Positions 10,910-21,303 of a DNA stretch of 64,000 bases are shown here, in pieces. The stretch's first letter is position 1; every line of letters begins with the position of its first letter. Source of the DNA: Lysinibacillus fusiformis (GTDB lineage: Bacteria > Bacillota > Bacilli > Bacillales_A > Planococcaceae); contig JASENG010000001.1 of the NCBI GenBank assembly GCA_030027265.1, positions 372,001 through 436,000 on the forward strand, read 5' to 3'. The position numbers and the translations under genes were made by a program. The notes below the pieces were generated by a model. That model searched no databases, was not told the DNA's origin, and saw only the letters and a program-made list of their open reading frames with translations.

Positions 10910-12199
10910 TTGGATTCGTTTGTATCTTCTTTTCTTCGTTATTTTAATTTTGCCATGTTTCTAGTCTTTTTGTTTTTTTACTTTTATCAATTTTTTTATA
11001 TGTTCGTTGCATTGAAGCAAAAACTAAGCGAAAAGAATATAGTAAAGGCCGAACAGTTAAAGCTAAATAAATATGCAGTTATTATCGCGGCAAGAAATGA
11101 AGAACTAGTCATAGGTGAATTAATAAAAAGCATTCAAAAACAAAGGTATCCAAAAGAATGCATCGATATTTTTGTGGTGGCAGACAATTGTACGGATCAA
11201 ACCGCTAAAATTGCAAAAAAAGCTGGCGCAATCGTTCGGGAACGGTTTAATCCCACTAAGATTGGCAAAGGCTATGCTCTTGATTTTATGTTCCAAATTA
11301 TTAAAAGAGAGTACTGTTCGAAGGGGTATGATGGCTATTTCATATTTGATGCGGATAATCTGCTTGACGAAAATTATATGTATGAAATGAATCGAACATT
11401 TAACGATGGCTATCGGGTTGCAACAAGCTATCGAAATTCCAAAAACTTTGATCAAAACTGGATTACCGCAGGCTATGCCATCTGGTTTTTACATGAAGCT
11501 GAATATTTAAATCTGCCTAGGATGACCTTAAATACAAGCTGTGCAATATCGGGAACGGGCTTTTTGGTGCATTCGGATATCATAAATAAGAACGGTGGAT
11601 GGATCCATCATCTCCTTACAGAAGATATTGAATTTTCGATTTATCAAATTCTTAAAGGCGAAAAAATTGGCTATTGCAAAAATGCCGTTTTCTATGATGA
11701 ACAGCCAATAACTTTTAGACAATCCTGGCGTCAAAGATTGCGTTGGGCAAAAGGATTCTATCAGGTATTGATGACATATGGCAAAGAACTGATGTTATGT
11801 ATTTTTAAACGAAAACAAAATAGTTTTTCGTGCTTTGATATGACAATGACCATTATGCCAGCAATGATTCTTACTAATTTCTCTATATTAGTGAATGGTT
11901 CATTTTATGCAGCGGTGCTGTTTGGAGTATTTGAGAAAGTAAGGATTGTTGATACAACAATCCTTATGATGCAATCGATAGGTATGTATTATAGTGTCAT
12001 GTTGTGTATGGCTTTAATGACCACTTTTACAGAATGGAAGAGAATCCATTGTGCTGGATGGAAGAAAATTGCCTATTCTTTTACATTTCCTTTCTTTATG
12101 ATGACGTATATTCCCATTTCAATCGTTGCATTATTTAAAGAAGTGGAGTGGAAACAGATTCCTCACACGGTTGTAAAGTCGATAGATGACGTTCAGTAA
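10910..12199 (+). CDS. family 2 membrane glycosyltransferase
   Basis: 429 residues: an N-terminal membrane helix (about 8-35), a cytoplasmic GT-A domain, then two to three C-terminal helices. The GT-A domain has VIIAARNEE, the nucleotide-sugar site VVADNCTDQT, the DxD motif in IFDADN (about residue 147), the catalytic-base block TEDIEFSI and the QxxRW-type QRLRWAKG. These features fit polysaccharide synthases of the BcsA/HasA type, but the product cannot be told. TTG 10910 has GGAGGAG six bases upstream. The in-frame ATG at 10895 lies within that site region and has no site of its own. It sits alone between terminators and interrupts the apt-relA order of B. subtilis. Confidence 0.85.
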   Translation: MDSFVSSFLRYFNFAMFLVFLFFYFYQFFYMFVALKQKLSEKNIVKAEQLKLNKYAVIIAARNEELVIGELIKSIQKQRYPKECIDIFVVADNCTDQTAKIAKKAGAIVRERFNPTKIGKGYALDFMFQIIKREYCSKGYDGYFIFDADNLLDENYMYEMNRTFNDGYRVATSYRNSKNFDQNWITAGYAIWFLHEAEYLNLPRMTLNTSCAISGTGFLVHSDIINKNGGWIHHLLTEDIEFSIYQILKGEKIGYCKNAVFYDEQPITFRQSWRQRLRWAKGFYQVLMTYGKELMLCIFKRKQNSFSCFDMTMTIMPAMILTNFSILVNGSFYAAVLFGVFEKVRIVDTTILMMQSIGMYYSVMLCMALMTTFTEWKRIHCAGWKKIAYSFTFPFFMMTYIPISIVALFKEVEWKQIPHTVVKSIDDVQ

Positions 12200-12263
12200 G
12201 TCTGTATGTTTTCTTAGTAATTGGCTTTCTCCTGAAAATTTCATACCGCAAAAGCTTTCAATT

Positions 12264-12309
12264 GAAAAAAGGAGTTATCTCAAGTACTAGTGAGATAACT
12301 CCTTTTTTT
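12264..12309. terminator. terminator after the GT2 gene
   Basis: GGAGTTATCTCA with its exact complement, an 8-base loop, six A before and seven T after. It could work in both directions. Confidence 0.92.
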
Positions 12310-12392
12310 CTGCATGAATATTAATTATTTCGCAGAATTTCTACAAAATAGATGAAAATTAGACTTTTTTATAAAGTAATTGCCGACGTGCC

Positions 12393-12422
12393 TTTACATT
12401 ATGACCAAATTTTTTATACAAT
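12393..12422 (+). promoter_or_regulatory. candidate promoter for relA
   Basis: TTTACA (12393-12398), 18 bases, TACAAT (12417-12422). Each box matches five of six. It is 52 bases from the relA ATG. Confidence 0.5.
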
Positions 12423-12473
12423 TAATATTATATATTCGAATCGAAAAATTTTTAGCAAGGTGGATAACAACAA

Positions 12474-14672
12474 ATGGCGAAAGAGCAAATATTGACGCCC
12501 GAAGACGTATTCGCGCTAGTCAAATCATATATGAACGATGAACATGTTGCCTTTGTAAAGAAAGCTTACGAGGTAGCAAATGAAGCACACAAAGAACAAT
12601 TACGCAGTTCAGGGGAACCCTACATTATTCATCCGATACAAGTTGCCGGCATTTTAGCTGAACTTCAAATGGACCCAGAAACGGTTGCAGCTGGTTTTCT
12701 TCATGATGTCGTGGAGGATACGACCGTAACACGCGAAGATTTAGTAAATGAATTTAGTGAAGAAGTCGCAATGTTGGTTGACGGTGTAACAAAGTTAGAG
12801 AAAATCAAATATTTATCCAAAAAAGAACAACAAGCGGAAACTCATCGCAAAATGTTTGTGGCCATGGCACAGGATATCCGTGTTATTCTTATTAAACTTG
12901 CTGACCGTCTTCATAATATGCGTACGTTAAAACATTTATCTGCTGAAAAACAAAGACGTATATCCAATGAAACCTTAGAAATTTTTGCACCACTTGCTCA
13001 TCGCCTTGGAATTTCAAAAGTAAAATGGGAATTAGAAGATACTGCACTGCGCTATTTAAATCCTCAACAATATTATCGTATTGTGAGTTTAATGAAAAGA
13101 AAACGTGTTGAACGGGAAGCGTATCTTGAAAATGTAATGAATGAAGTGAAGTCTCAGTTAGGAGATGTCGAAATTGACGCAGATATTTCGGGTCGTCCAA
13201 AACACATTTATAGCATTTACCGGAAAATGGTGCTGCAAAACAAGCAGTTCAATGAAATCTATGACTTATTAGCTGTCCGTGTTTTAGTTGATAGCATTAA
13301 AGATTGTTACGCTGTACTTGGAATTGTACATACATTATGGAAGCCGATGCCTGGGCGCTTTAAAGATTATATCGCGATGCCGAAACAAAATCTCTATCAA
13401 TCGCTTCATACGACAGTGATCGGGCCATATGGCGATCCTTTGGAAGTGCAGATTCGTACAAGAGACATGCATCAGATTGCCGAGTACGGGATTGCTGCAC
13501 ATTGGGCGTACAAAGAAGGCAAATCGGTTAACGGGAATAAAGAAACAATCGATCAAAAATTGACATGGTTCCGTGAAATTTTAGAATTCCAAAACGAATC
13601 CTCGAATGCTGAAGAATTTATGGAATCATTAAAATTTGATTTATTCTCGGATATGGTTTATGTCTTTACTCCTAAAGGCGAGGTTATTGAATTGCCAGCA
13701 GGTTCTGTGCCGATTGACTTTGCCTACCGTGTCCATTCAGAAGTAGGAAATCGAACAATTGGTGCGAAAGTAAATGGGAAAATGGTTCCTTTGGATACAC
13801 CTTTAAAAACTGGTGATATCATCGAAATTTTAACATCCAAACAATCCTTTGGCCCGAGTCGCGATTGGTTGAAATTAGCCCAAAGCTCCCAAGCCAAAAA
13901 TAAAATTAAACAATTCTTTAAAAAGCATTTACGAGAAGAAAATATCGTAAAAGGCAAGGATTTAATTGACAAGGAAATAAAATCTCAAGATTTTGATGCG
14001 AAGGAAGTCCTTTCACAAGAAAATATTAAACGAGTACTAGATAAGCTGAATTATACAAATGAAGAAGATTTATATGCTGCAGTAGGTGTAGGCGGCATAA
14101 CTGCTCAACAGATTGTTAACCGTTTGGCAGAGAAGAAACGAAAAGAACGTGAGCAAGAAGAAGCCCTGGAGAAAATTGTCAAGGAAATGCAAAATAACCA
14201 GGCGAAAAAACGTCGTACGGAATCGGGCGTAATCGTTAAGGGCATCGACAATTTGCTAATTCGATTATCACGCTGCTGTACACCTGTACCAGGTGATGAT
14301 ATTGTCGGCTTTATTACAAAAGGGCGGGGAGTATCAGTACACAGAGCAGATTGTCCCAATATTCAAGAAGGCGATCATGCAGATCGTTTAATCGAAGTCG
14401 AATGGGAACATAGTGAAACACAAATTCGAAAAGAATATCCTGTGGATATTGAAGTTTCTGCATTCGATCGTCCTGGAATTTTAAATGATGTGATGCATGC
14501 AGTTAGTGAAACGAAAACAAATATATTAGCCGTAACAGGCCGTGCAGACCATGATAAAATTGCAACGATCCATTTATCAATTTCGATTTCGAATATTTCA
14601 GGATTGCATAAAGTGGTGGAAAAAATTAAACAGCTGCCAGATATTTATTCAGTACATCGTGTCATTAATTAA
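12474..14672 (+). CDS. relA: bifunctional (p)ppGpp synthetase/hydrolase Rel
   Basis: Makes and degrades the stringent-response alarmone (p)ppGpp. 732 residues is the long Rel/Spo form. Domains in order: HD hydrolase with intact His53 and the HD pair in [10 protein letters not shown] (77-78), so hydrolase activity is expected; synthetase (about 200-350) with [16 protein letters not shown] near 395-455; a zinc-finger-like region with [15 protein letters not shown]; and a C-terminal ACT domain. dtd follows 18 bases downstream, the same pairing as in B. subtilis. Confidence 0.97.
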   Translation: MAKEQILTPEDVFALVKSYMNDEHVAFVKKAYEVANEAHKEQLRSSGEPYIIHPIQVAGILAELQMDPETVAAGFLHDVVEDTTVTREDLVNEFSEEVAMLVDGVTKLEKIKYLSKKEQQAETHRKMFVAMAQDIRVILIKLADRLHNMRTLKHLSAEKQRRISNETLEIFAPLAHRLGISKVKWELEDTALRYLNPQQYYRIVSLMKRKRVEREAYLENVMNEVKSQLGDVEIDADISGRPKHIYSIYRKMVLQNKQFNEIYDLLAVRVLVDSIKDCYAVLGIVHTLWKPMPGRFKDYIAMPKQNLYQSLHTTVIGPYGDPLEVQIRTRDMHQIAEYGIAAHWAYKEGKSVNGNKETIDQKLTWFREILEFQNESSNAEEFMESLKFDLFSDMVYVFTPKGEVIELPAGSVPIDFAYRVHSEVGNRTIGAKVNGKMVPLDTPLKTGDIIEILTSKQSFGPSRDWLKLAQSSQAKNKIKQFFKKHLREENIVKGKDLIDKEIKSQDFDAKEVLSQENIKRVLDKLNYTNEEDLYAAVGVGGITAQQIVNRLAEKKRKEREQEEALEKIVKEMQNNQAKKRRTESGVIVKGIDNLLIRLSRCCTPVPGDDIVGFITKGRGVSVHRADCPNIQEGDHADRLIEVEWEHSETQIRKEYPVDIEVSAFDRPGILNDVMHAVSETKTNILAVTGRADHDKIATIHLSISISNISGLHKVVEKIKQLPDIYSVHRVIN

Positions 14673-14690
14673 TAAACAGAGGTAAATTTT

Positions 14691-15140
14691 ATGCGAGTAG
14701 TTATTCAGAGAAGCAAGCAAGCATCTGTTACTGTCGATGGCAACGTGACAGGTGCAATCGATTCAGGTTATGTCTTATTGGTTGGACTAACACACAGCGA
14801 CACCCTCGAGGATGTACAGTACGTTGCTAAAAAAGTTGCGGAGATTCGACTTTGGGAAGATGCACAAGGCAAGATGAATCATTCGATTGTGGAACACGGT
14901 GGTGCAATTCTATCTGTATCGCAATTTACTTTATATGCGGATACAAAAAAGGGAAGAAGACCGAGTTTCATTGAAGCCGCTAGACCAGAATCTGCTCTTC
15001 CATTGTGGGAGGCATTTAACGGAGAATTAAAATCTCATGGGTTACAAGTGGAAACAGGTATTTTTGGAGCAATGATGGATGTATCGTTAATAAACGATGG
15101 TCCTGTTACAGTTATTGTGGAATCCAAACCAAAAGAATAA
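14691..15140 (+). CDS. dtd: D-aminoacyl-tRNA deacylase
   Basis: Removes D-amino acids mischarged onto tRNA. 149 residues, the usual length. The two signature blocks are present: SQFTLYAD near residue 78 and the Gly-cis-Pro-type NDGPVTVI near 138. It lies directly downstream of relA, probably in one transcript. Confidence 0.97.
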   Translation: MRVVIQRSKQASVTVDGNVTGAIDSGYVLLVGLTHSDTLEDVQYVAKKVAEIRLWEDAQGKMNHSIVEHGGAILSVSQFTLYADTKKGRRPSFIEAARPESALPLWEAFNGELKSHGLQVETGIFGAMMDVSLINDGPVTVIVESKPKE

Positions 15141-15145
15141 ATGCG

Positions 15146-15200
15146 GAGAGGCGGACGAAAGAGTCAATCATAAAACGACTCTGGTCTGTCTCTTTTTGTT
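15146..15200 (+). terminator. probable terminator after dtd
   Basis: AGAGTC (15160-15165) pairs with GACTCT (15177-15182). Partial outer pairing of GAGAGGCGGAC with GTCTGTCTC precedes a T run. Confidence 0.6.
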
Positions 15201-15259
15201 TTAACTTTAAACTTGGGGCAGACCCGAGAGAGGATAAACGGATAAAAGTCTTCAATAGA

Positions 15260-15296
15260 AAAGAGGCTAACCACAGTTTTTTGGTGTAGCCTCTTT
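15260..15296 (-). terminator. terminator of the SH3/amidase gene
   Basis: AAAGAGGCTA and TAGCCTCTTT form a 10-bp perfect stem. Read on the minus strand it follows the amidase stop and ends TTTTCTATT. Confidence 0.75.
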
Positions 15297-15301
15297 AAAA
15301 A

Positions 15302-16939
15302 TTATTTTAACTGAGCATCAAAATATTTCAGAATGCCTTGGTAGATGCCGAGCGTTGCTTGTTCCCTATAAAAATCGGTTGTCACGATACTTTCCTCACT
15401 AGGATTGCTTAAATATCCAAGCTCAATTAAAATTGCTTCTTGTTTATTTTCACGGGTTACTAAATAATTGCCTGGTTGGACACCACGATTGCGAAGCGTC
15501 ACTTTTTTAGCAAGCCCTTCATGAACATATTCCGCTAACTTTCGTTGGAAGCTGTTCGTATAATATGTGGTGAAACCAGAAATAGAACTATCATCCGTTG
15601 CATCGTAGTGAATACTTATAAAGGCATCAGCTGCATATTGATGTGAAATGGACACCCTTTTTCGAAGGTCGACATAAACATCGGATTCACGAGTCATGAT
15701 TACTTCAGCGCCGGCTGAGCGTAATTTTGATTTCAACATCTCGGCGGTTTTTAGATTAATTTCTTTTTCGTTTGTACCACGAGCACCAGTTGTCCCTTTG
15801 TCATTCCCGCCATGTCCAGGGTCAATTACAAGGGTTACTCCTTTTAAAGTTCCTTTTTTTCGTACATCCTTCTTTACTGCTTCTTCGTTTCCGTTCGCAG
15901 TATTGTCCGAGTCTTTGGAAACTACCCAATTTGCCACATAAGCATCGGTGTTTTTATCTATTTCTATTTTGTACCATTCACCTTCAGCTGCATGTATCTT
16001 ATATTTTTCTCCAGCATCAGCATGCACGACAATATCTGAAGAGGTGGATGGGTCCTCACGAAGATTTGTCCCGTTGTAGATAATCGTTACATACTCGCTT
16101 TCCGCCTCAGCTGATTTATCCGGATTGACAGAAGCGGGGATTTTTTCGTTTACTTGAAATGTTCCATAAAAGCTATAAATCCATCCAACTTTTTTGCCAT
16201 ATTGGATTTTTACCCAATTATTATCTCTTTCCAGAACTTCATATTGTTCGCCTTTTTTGGCAGTACCAAGCTTTTTGGAAGACAGGTCCGCTTTTTTTCG
16301 AATGTTTACTACATCAACCGCGATTGTAAATAAGTTCGGGTCAAGCTTTACCTTTGAATTCTCATTATCGATAGCTTCTTCACCAGGTTCTTTAGAAGTG
16401 CTGCTTTGTTCTTCAGCTTCGTTTTTCTTTATGGTTACATAGTCTGTCGAAACCCATCCGATAGATTCGTTAAATGAAATTTGGACCCAATTTGTTTCAC
16501 TGGCCAAAATTTGCGCTTCATCACCTGTATTCAGCTGAGTTAAAACTGAAGACGAAACAGATGGTTCTGCACGTAAGTTTAGATGATCAACCTGCGAAAT
16601 GATTGAGCCGGAGACAGCTGATGCATCATTTGAAGAATCGCTAGGCTTAGTTGCGGATGTCAACCATGAAGCAACCCATCCATCCATATCTTTTACTTTT
16701 ACATGATACCAATCATCTTGTTTTTCAAGAAACTTAAGTCCTTGTCCCTCTTTTAAGGTAGTCATTATAGGATAAGATAATCCGGGTCCTTCTCGTAGAT
16801 ATAAAATATCAGCAGATACGATCAAATCTGACTCCGCCTTAGATGCATAGGCGGGATTTGTAACATATGTATAGGGAGACAACAGTAATGAACAAAGTAA
16901 AATGAAACTGAATAAATATTTAAGCAATTTATGAAGCAT
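15302..16939 (-). CDS. N-acetylmuramoyl-L-alanine amidase with four SH3 domains
   Basis: Secreted peptidoglycan hydrolase that cuts the amide bond between MurNAc and L-alanine. 545 residues: a signal peptide (about 1-32, ending near NPAYASKA), four bacterial SH3 domains (about 38-95, 113-171, 203-263 and 283-342) that probably bind the cell wall, and an Amidase_3 domain from about 365. Its zinc/catalytic blocks are VIDPGHGGNDKG, the Glu in TNEKEINLKTA, FISIHYDA and AILIELGYLSN. Equivalent to B. subtilis YrvJ, also found between dtd and hisS. GAGAGGAG precedes the ATG. Confidence 0.93.
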   Translation of the reverse strand: MLHKLLKYLFSFILLCSLLLSPYTYVTNPAYASKAESDLIVSADILYLREGPGLSYPIMTTLKEGQGLKFLEKQDDWYHVKVKDMDGWVASWLTSATKPSDSSNDASAVSGSIISQVDHLNLRAEPSVSSSVLTQLNTGDEAQILASETNWVQISFNESIGWVSTDYVTIKKNEAEEQSSTSKEPGEEAIDNENSKVKLDPNLFTIAVDVVNIRKKADLSSKKLGTAKKGEQYEVLERDNNWVKIQYGKKVGWIYSFYGTFQVNEKIPASVNPDKSAEAESEYVTIIYNGTNLREDPSTSSDIVVHADAGEKYKIHAAEGEWYKIEIDKNTDAYVANWVVSKDSDNTANGNEEAVKKDVRKKGTLKGVTLVIDPGHGGNDKGTTGARGTNEKEINLKTAEMLKSKLRSAGAEVIMTRESDVYVDLRKRVSISHQYAADAFISIHYDATDDSSISGFTTYYTNSFQRKLAEYVHEGLAKKVTLRNRGVQPGNYLVTRENKQEAILIELGYLSNPSEESIVTTDFYREQATLGIYQGILKYFDAQLK

Positions 16940-17048
16940 CCTTTATCTCCTCTCTATTTGAATCTCCTAAACGGGGCATTAACCCGATATATACTCTTAT
17001 CATTTTAAAGTCAAATATGCAATAAAATCTACACTTTTTTGAAAATAG

Positions 17049-17078
17049 TTGACAAATCTGCCATCACACACTTAAGAT
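17049..17078 (+). promoter_or_regulatory. promoter of the hisS-aspS T-box leader
   Basis: A perfect TTGACA (17049-17054), then TAAGAT at 17073-17078 with an 18-base spacer. It ends just before the T-box stem I. Confidence 0.55.
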
Positions 17079-17094
17079 AGGATATATTATAAAG

Positions 17095-17370
17095 CTAGAG
17101 AAGCCATTGACCAAGCAAGTAGAAATTACCTCTGTAGACAAGAGAGGGAAAGACTTAGGCTGAAATCTTTCCTGCTGCATGTAGTGACGAACAACACTTG
17201 AGAGGCTCTTTTTCGAAAAACAAGTAATGTTTAGTAGGGAAAGACGGAAACGGCCGTTATCCGTTTACGAGAGGATGTACTGATTTTGTACATCAACTAG
17301 GGTGGAACCGCGGAAGTAGATTCAAGCTTTCGTCCCTTGCATACTGCAAGGGACGAAAGCTTTTTTATTT
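17095..17370 (+). promoter_or_regulatory. T-box riboswitch controlling hisS-aspS
   Basis: Transcription antitermination leader read by uncharged tRNA. Stem I has the AGTA of the specifier loop at 17118-17121, opposite GAA at 17189-17191. The T-box AGGGTGGAACCGCGG is at 17299-17313. A 17-bp terminator stem (17324-17340 with 17346-17362) ends in T6. Lining GAA and the flanking CAAG/CTTG helix up with the well-known glyQS leader (from memory) puts AAC (17193-17195, Asn) in the specifier position. CAC (His) starts at 17195 and GAC (Asp) lies at 17186-17188. The element certainly regulates hisS-aspS; the tRNA read is uncertain. Confidence 0.93.
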
Positions 17371-17431
17371 TTCAAAAAAATGCATTTGCTGTTTTACCAA
17401 GAAGCTATTCATGAAAGAGAGGAGTATTTTA

Positions 17432-18700
17432 ATGTCATTTAAAGTACCAAGAGGAACTCAGGATATCCTGCCAGAACAAACACCAAAATGGCAAAAGGTT
17501 GAATCCATCCTAAGAGAATTAACTCGTGTTTATCGCTATAAAGAGATTCGCACACCTATTTTTGAACAAACGGAACTATTCCAGCGCGGTGTAGGGGATA
17601 CAACAGATATCGTGCAAAAAGAAATGTACACTTTTGAGGATCGCGGAGGCCGTTCGCTAACACTTCGTCCAGAAGGAACGGCATCTAGTGTTCGTGCATA
17701 TGTAGAGCATAAAATGTTTGGTTATCCAGATCAACCGGTGAAGCTTTCTTATATGGGGCCAATGTTCCGTTATGAGCGTCAGCAAGCCGGCCGTTATCGC
17801 CAGTTTGTACAATTTGGAGTAGAAGCCATTGGCAGCAGCGATCCTGCAGTTGATGCAGAAGTAATCTCCCTTGCTATGGATATTTATCAAACAGTGGGTT
17901 TAAAAGATTTAAAATTGGTCATTAATTCTCTTGGAGACAAAGAAACAAGAGATGCACACCGAGCAGCCCTAATCGAGCATTTTGAGCCTAGCATCGGGGA
18001 ATTTTGCTCCGATTGTCAAAATCGATTAGCCAAAAATCCTTTACGAATTTTGGATTGCAAAAAGGACCATGATCACCCATTAATGACTACTGCGCCAGCC
18101 TTAACGGACTATCTGACAGAATCATCTGCACAATATTTTGGCCAAGTGAAGAAATATTTGGATGTGTTGGGCATTACGTATGTCATCGATCCAAACTTGG
18201 TTCGTGGCCTTGATTACTATAATCACACTGCCTTTGAAATTATGAGCACGTCTGAAGGCTTTGGAGCAATTACAACTCTTTGCGGCGGTGGCCGCTACAA
18301 CGGACTAGTAGAAGATATTGGCGGGCCAGATGCTCCGGGTATCGGTTTTGCCATGTCGATCGAGCGTCTGCTCTTGGCGCTTGAAGCAGAAGGTGTAGAG
18401 CTGGAAGTGGAAGATGGTTTAGATATTTATCTTGTTGCAATGGGTGACGAAGCAAAATTAAAAGCCGCTGAACTGATTAGCTCTTTCCGTGCCAAAGGAA
18501 TTTCTGCCGATATGGATTATATCGATCGAAAAATGAAGGCGCAAATGAAATCAGCAGATCGTCTTGGTGCAAAATTTGTTATTGTCATCGGTGATTCAGA
18601 GCTTGAAGAAATGAGCGTGAATGTAAAAGAAATGGAGACAGGAAATCAAGAAAAAATTCCATTCTCTGAATTAGTTAATTACTTATTAGAACATAAATAA
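17432..18700 (+). CDS. hisS: histidyl-tRNA synthetase
   Basis: Class II synthetase charging tRNA-His. 422 residues. It opens [13 protein letters not shown] and has motif 2 [15 protein letters not shown] and the two histidine signatures [14 protein letters not shown] and GGGRYNGL, then a C-terminal anticodon-binding domain. ATG 17432 has AGAGGAG seven bases upstream. An in-frame ATG at 17411 would add seven residues and overlaps that site. It heads a two-gene operon with aspS under a T-box. Confidence 0.97.
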   Translation: MSFKVPRGTQDILPEQTPKWQKVESILRELTRVYRYKEIRTPIFEQTELFQRGVGDTTDIVQKEMYTFEDRGGRSLTLRPEGTASSVRAYVEHKMFGYPDQPVKLSYMGPMFRYERQQAGRYRQFVQFGVEAIGSSDPAVDAEVISLAMDIYQTVGLKDLKLVINSLGDKETRDAHRAALIEHFEPSIGEFCSDCQNRLAKNPLRILDCKKDHDHPLMTTAPALTDYLTESSAQYFGQVKKYLDVLGITYVIDPNLVRGLDYYNHTAFEIMSTSEGFGAITTLCGGGRYNGLVEDIGGPDAPGIGFAMSIERLLLALEAEGVELEVEDGLDIYLVAMGDEAKLKAAELISSFRAKGISADMDYIDRKMKAQMKSADRLGAKFVIVIGDSELEEMSVNVKEMETGNQEKIPFSELVNYLLEHK

Positions 18701-18731
18701 TAAATTGGTATGACAAACTGGAGGAAAGAAA

Positions 18732-20504
18732 ATGGCTCAGAGAACGCATGCATGCGCTGAAATAAGCGAACAACAGCAAGGTGAAAAAGTAGTATTAAAA
18801 GGATGGGTACAAAAACGCCGTGACTTAGGCGGGTTAATCTTCGTAGACGTACGTGACCGCAGTGGAATCGTGCAAGTCGTATTTGGGGACGAAGCAAAAG
18901 ACGCATTGGCAGTTGCCGAAAAAATTCGTAACGAATATGTAGTCGAAATCGAAGGGAAAGTCGTTCTTCGTGATGAAAGCCAAATAAACCCTAACATCAA
19001 ATCAGGTAAAATCGAAGTGATTGCTTCTTCTATTACAATTATTAACGAAGCAAAAACACCTCCATTTGCAATTGATGACAAATTAGAAGTTTCAGAAGAT
19101 CTTCGTTTAAAATATCGTTATTTAGATTTACGTCGTCCTACAATGTTCAATACATTTAAATTGCGTTCTGATATTACTCGTTCGATTCGTAACTTCTTGC
19201 AAAACGAAGGATTCCTGGAAGTTGAGACACCAATTTTAACAAAATCAACTCCGGAAGGTGCACGTGACTATTTAGTGCCATCCCGTGTTCATGATGGTGA
19301 ATTTTATGCATTGCCGCAATCACCACAATTATTTAAACAATTATTAATGGTTTCAGGATTTGAAAAATATTTCCAAATTGCGCGCTGCTTCCGTGACGAA
19401 GACTTGCGTGCAGACCGTCAACCAGAATTCACACAAGTGGATATTGAAACTTCATTCATGTCAATGGACGAAATTATTGAAATGAATGAGCGTTTAATCC
19501 AAACGGTGATGAAAGAAGCAAAAGGGGTGGATGTGGAGCTTCCATTCCAACGCATGACATATAAGGATGCAATGGATCGCTACGGTTCAGATAAGCCGGA
19601 CGTACGCTTTGGTTTAGAGCTTGTTCAGCTTTCTGAAATCGTTCGTGATTCATCATTCAAAGTATTTGCCGGAGCGGTTGAATCAGGCGGCGAAGTAAAA
19701 GCTATCAATGTAAAAGGCAATGCCGATAAATATTCTCGCAAAGATATCGATGCATTAACAGAGTTTGTTAAAATCTATGGTGCTAAAGGATTGGCTTGGT
19801 TAAAAGTAACGGAAGAAGGATTAAACGGACCAATCGCGAAATTCTTCGAGGGTGAAACGGCTGAGAGCTTAATACAAGCAACAAATGCAGAAAACGGGGA
19901 CTTATTATTATTCGTAGCTGACTCTTCATCAGTTGTTGCAGCAAGCTTAGGTGCTTTACGCAACAAATTAGGGAAAGAAATAGGCTTAATCGATGAGTCG
20001 GTTTATGCATTCCTGTGGGTAACGGATTGGCCATTGCTTGAGTACGATGAAGAAGCACGACGCTACACAGCTGCTCACCATCCATTTACTCGCCCATTTG
20101 ATGAAGACGTTGAAAAAATGGATACGAACCCTGCTGAAGTACGTGCCCAAGCATACGATATCGTATTAAATGGATACGAATTAGGTGGAGGATCTTTACG
20201 TATTTTCGAACGTGATCTTCAAGAAAAAATGTTCAAATTATTAGGCTTCTCACAAGAAGAAGCACAAGAGCAATTTGGTTTCTTATTAGAAGCCTTTGAA
20301 TATGGAGTTCCGCCACACGGAGGACTTGCATTCGGTTTAGACCGTTTCGTAATGCTTCTTGCTGGCCGCACAAACTTGCGTGATACAATCGCATTCCCTA
20401 AAACGGCTACTGCAAGCTGTCTATTAACTTCAGCCCCAAGTGAAGTTTCGGATGCACAATTACAAGAACTTAGCTTAGCAGTAACAAAGAAAAAAGAAGA
20501 TTAA
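18732..20504 (+). CDS. aspS: aspartyl-tRNA synthetase
   Basis: Class IIb synthetase charging tRNA-Asp. 590 residues: an N-terminal OB-fold anticodon domain (to about 110), catalytic domain with [14 protein letters not shown], the bacterial GAD insertion (about 290-420), and motif 3 [17 protein letters not shown]. In the RRDLGG block the residue facing the ND-type histidine of Pseudomonas AspRS is Leu, as in discriminating enzymes (recalled, not aligned). The usual hisS-aspS pairing is kept, and a terminator follows. Confidence 0.97.
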   Translation: MAQRTHACAEISEQQQGEKVVLKGWVQKRRDLGGLIFVDVRDRSGIVQVVFGDEAKDALAVAEKIRNEYVVEIEGKVVLRDESQINPNIKSGKIEVIASSITIINEAKTPPFAIDDKLEVSEDLRLKYRYLDLRRPTMFNTFKLRSDITRSIRNFLQNEGFLEVETPILTKSTPEGARDYLVPSRVHDGEFYALPQSPQLFKQLLMVSGFEKYFQIARCFRDEDLRADRQPEFTQVDIETSFMSMDEIIEMNERLIQTVMKEAKGVDVELPFQRMTYKDAMDRYGSDKPDVRFGLELVQLSEIVRDSSFKVFAGAVESGGEVKAINVKGNADKYSRKDIDALTEFVKIYGAKGLAWLKVTEEGLNGPIAKFFEGETAESLIQATNAENGDLLLFVADSSSVVAASLGALRNKLGKEIGLIDESVYAFLWVTDWPLLEYDEEARRYTAAHHPFTRPFDEDVEKMDTNPAEVRAQAYDIVLNGYELGGGSLRIFERDLQEKMFKLLGFSQEEAQEQFGFLLEAFEYGVPPHGGLAFGLDRFVMLLAGRTNLRDTIAFPKTATASCLLTSAPSEVSDAQLQELSLAVTKKKED

Positions 20505-20511
20505 TCAAGCT

Positions 20512-20556
20512 AACGCAAACGACTGTTAAATGACAGCCGTTTGCGTTATTTTTTTG
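20512..20556 (+). terminator. terminator of hisS-aspS
   Basis: AACGCAAACG with exact complement CGTTTGCGTT, inner CTGT/ACAG pairing, and a T-rich tail. Confidence 0.9.
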
Positions 20557-20958
20557 GGGAGTGAGAAAGGGTAAAGGTTACTATTTGAGTAGAATGGGCA
20601 AGGGAATATAACGAAAGAAGAGGTAGTTGGACAAATCAAAGTTGGGTGGGCAAAGAAGTGTCGCAATAGAAGGTCTAATGAGACAAATCAAACCTGAACG
20701 ACCATGAAAGTGCCATTATTAATTCTACAGATAGGATTGAACATCTACATCCATCCTTATCTCACATACTATAAAAGTTTTCCTGAGATTTTAATTTTAT
20801 CAATATAATAAAAAAGAGTGATATTTAAATATTTGTAGCGAGAATATAATTTTCATAATGAGACAAATCTACTATTATTTATTCGAAAAGAAATGAGAGG
20901 GAAAAAATTTAATAATTTTGCTTATTAATATTGAAAATTCAGTTAATTACTGTTATTA
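20557..20958. other. gene-free stretch with a repeated short motif
   Basis: No convincing open frame with a ribosome binding site. GACAAATCAAA occurs at 20630-20640 and 20682-20692. TAATGAGACAAATC occurs at 20676-20689 and again at 20856-20869. The rest is AT-rich and unremarkable. Confidence 0.5.
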
Positions 20959-20969
20959 TATAATTAATA

Positions 20970-21197
20970 CGAATCCTAAAGTGTTTGTGAAAGCTTTTAC
21001 TACAGTTTTGACCGAACAACAAATCGTTGGGAATTCATATTTTGCTTTGGCAAACAAGCCCTGCAAATGGACGAGGGAAGTTTAAAGAGGCGAAGAGAGT
21101 ACCCACCTGTGAATAAGCGGGTTCAAAACGAACTTTTCGGCTTACGGCATATTTGGGATTCGTCATGCCAACCCTCCTAACCTTAGGAGGGTTTTTA
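20970..21197 (+). ncRNA. 6S RNA (6S-1/BsrA type)
   Basis: A regulatory RNA that binds sigma-A RNA polymerase holoenzyme by mimicking an open promoter. A TATAAT box lies at 20959-20964. The 5' end CGAATCC (20970-20976) pairs with GGATTCG near 21156-21162 to close a long interrupted rod. The internal ACTACAGTTTTGACCGAAC block is typical of this family. It sits between aspS and tcdA, where B. subtilis has bsrA. A strong terminator closes it at 21170-21193. Exact mature ends are not determined here. Confidence 0.85.
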
Positions 21198-21198
21198 A
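21170..21198 (+). terminator. terminator of 6S RNA
   Basis: AACCCTCCTAA and TTAGGAGGGTT form an 11-bp perfect stem with a 2-base gap and a T tail. Confidence 0.9.
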
Positions 21199-21237
21199 TA
21201 TTTACCACTGTATTCTTTTTTCGGTTCTGGATACAAA

Positions 21238-21266
21238 TTTACAGTAAGGATTGCATATGTTATAAT
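21238..21266 (+). promoter_or_regulatory. sigma-A promoter of tcdA
   Basis: TTTACA (21238-21243), 17 bases, TATAAT (21261-21266) with an extended -10 TGT just before it. Confidence 0.75.
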
Positions 21267-21303
21267 TCCGAGTAGTAAAATACAGATTGAGAGGCATACA
21301 ATT

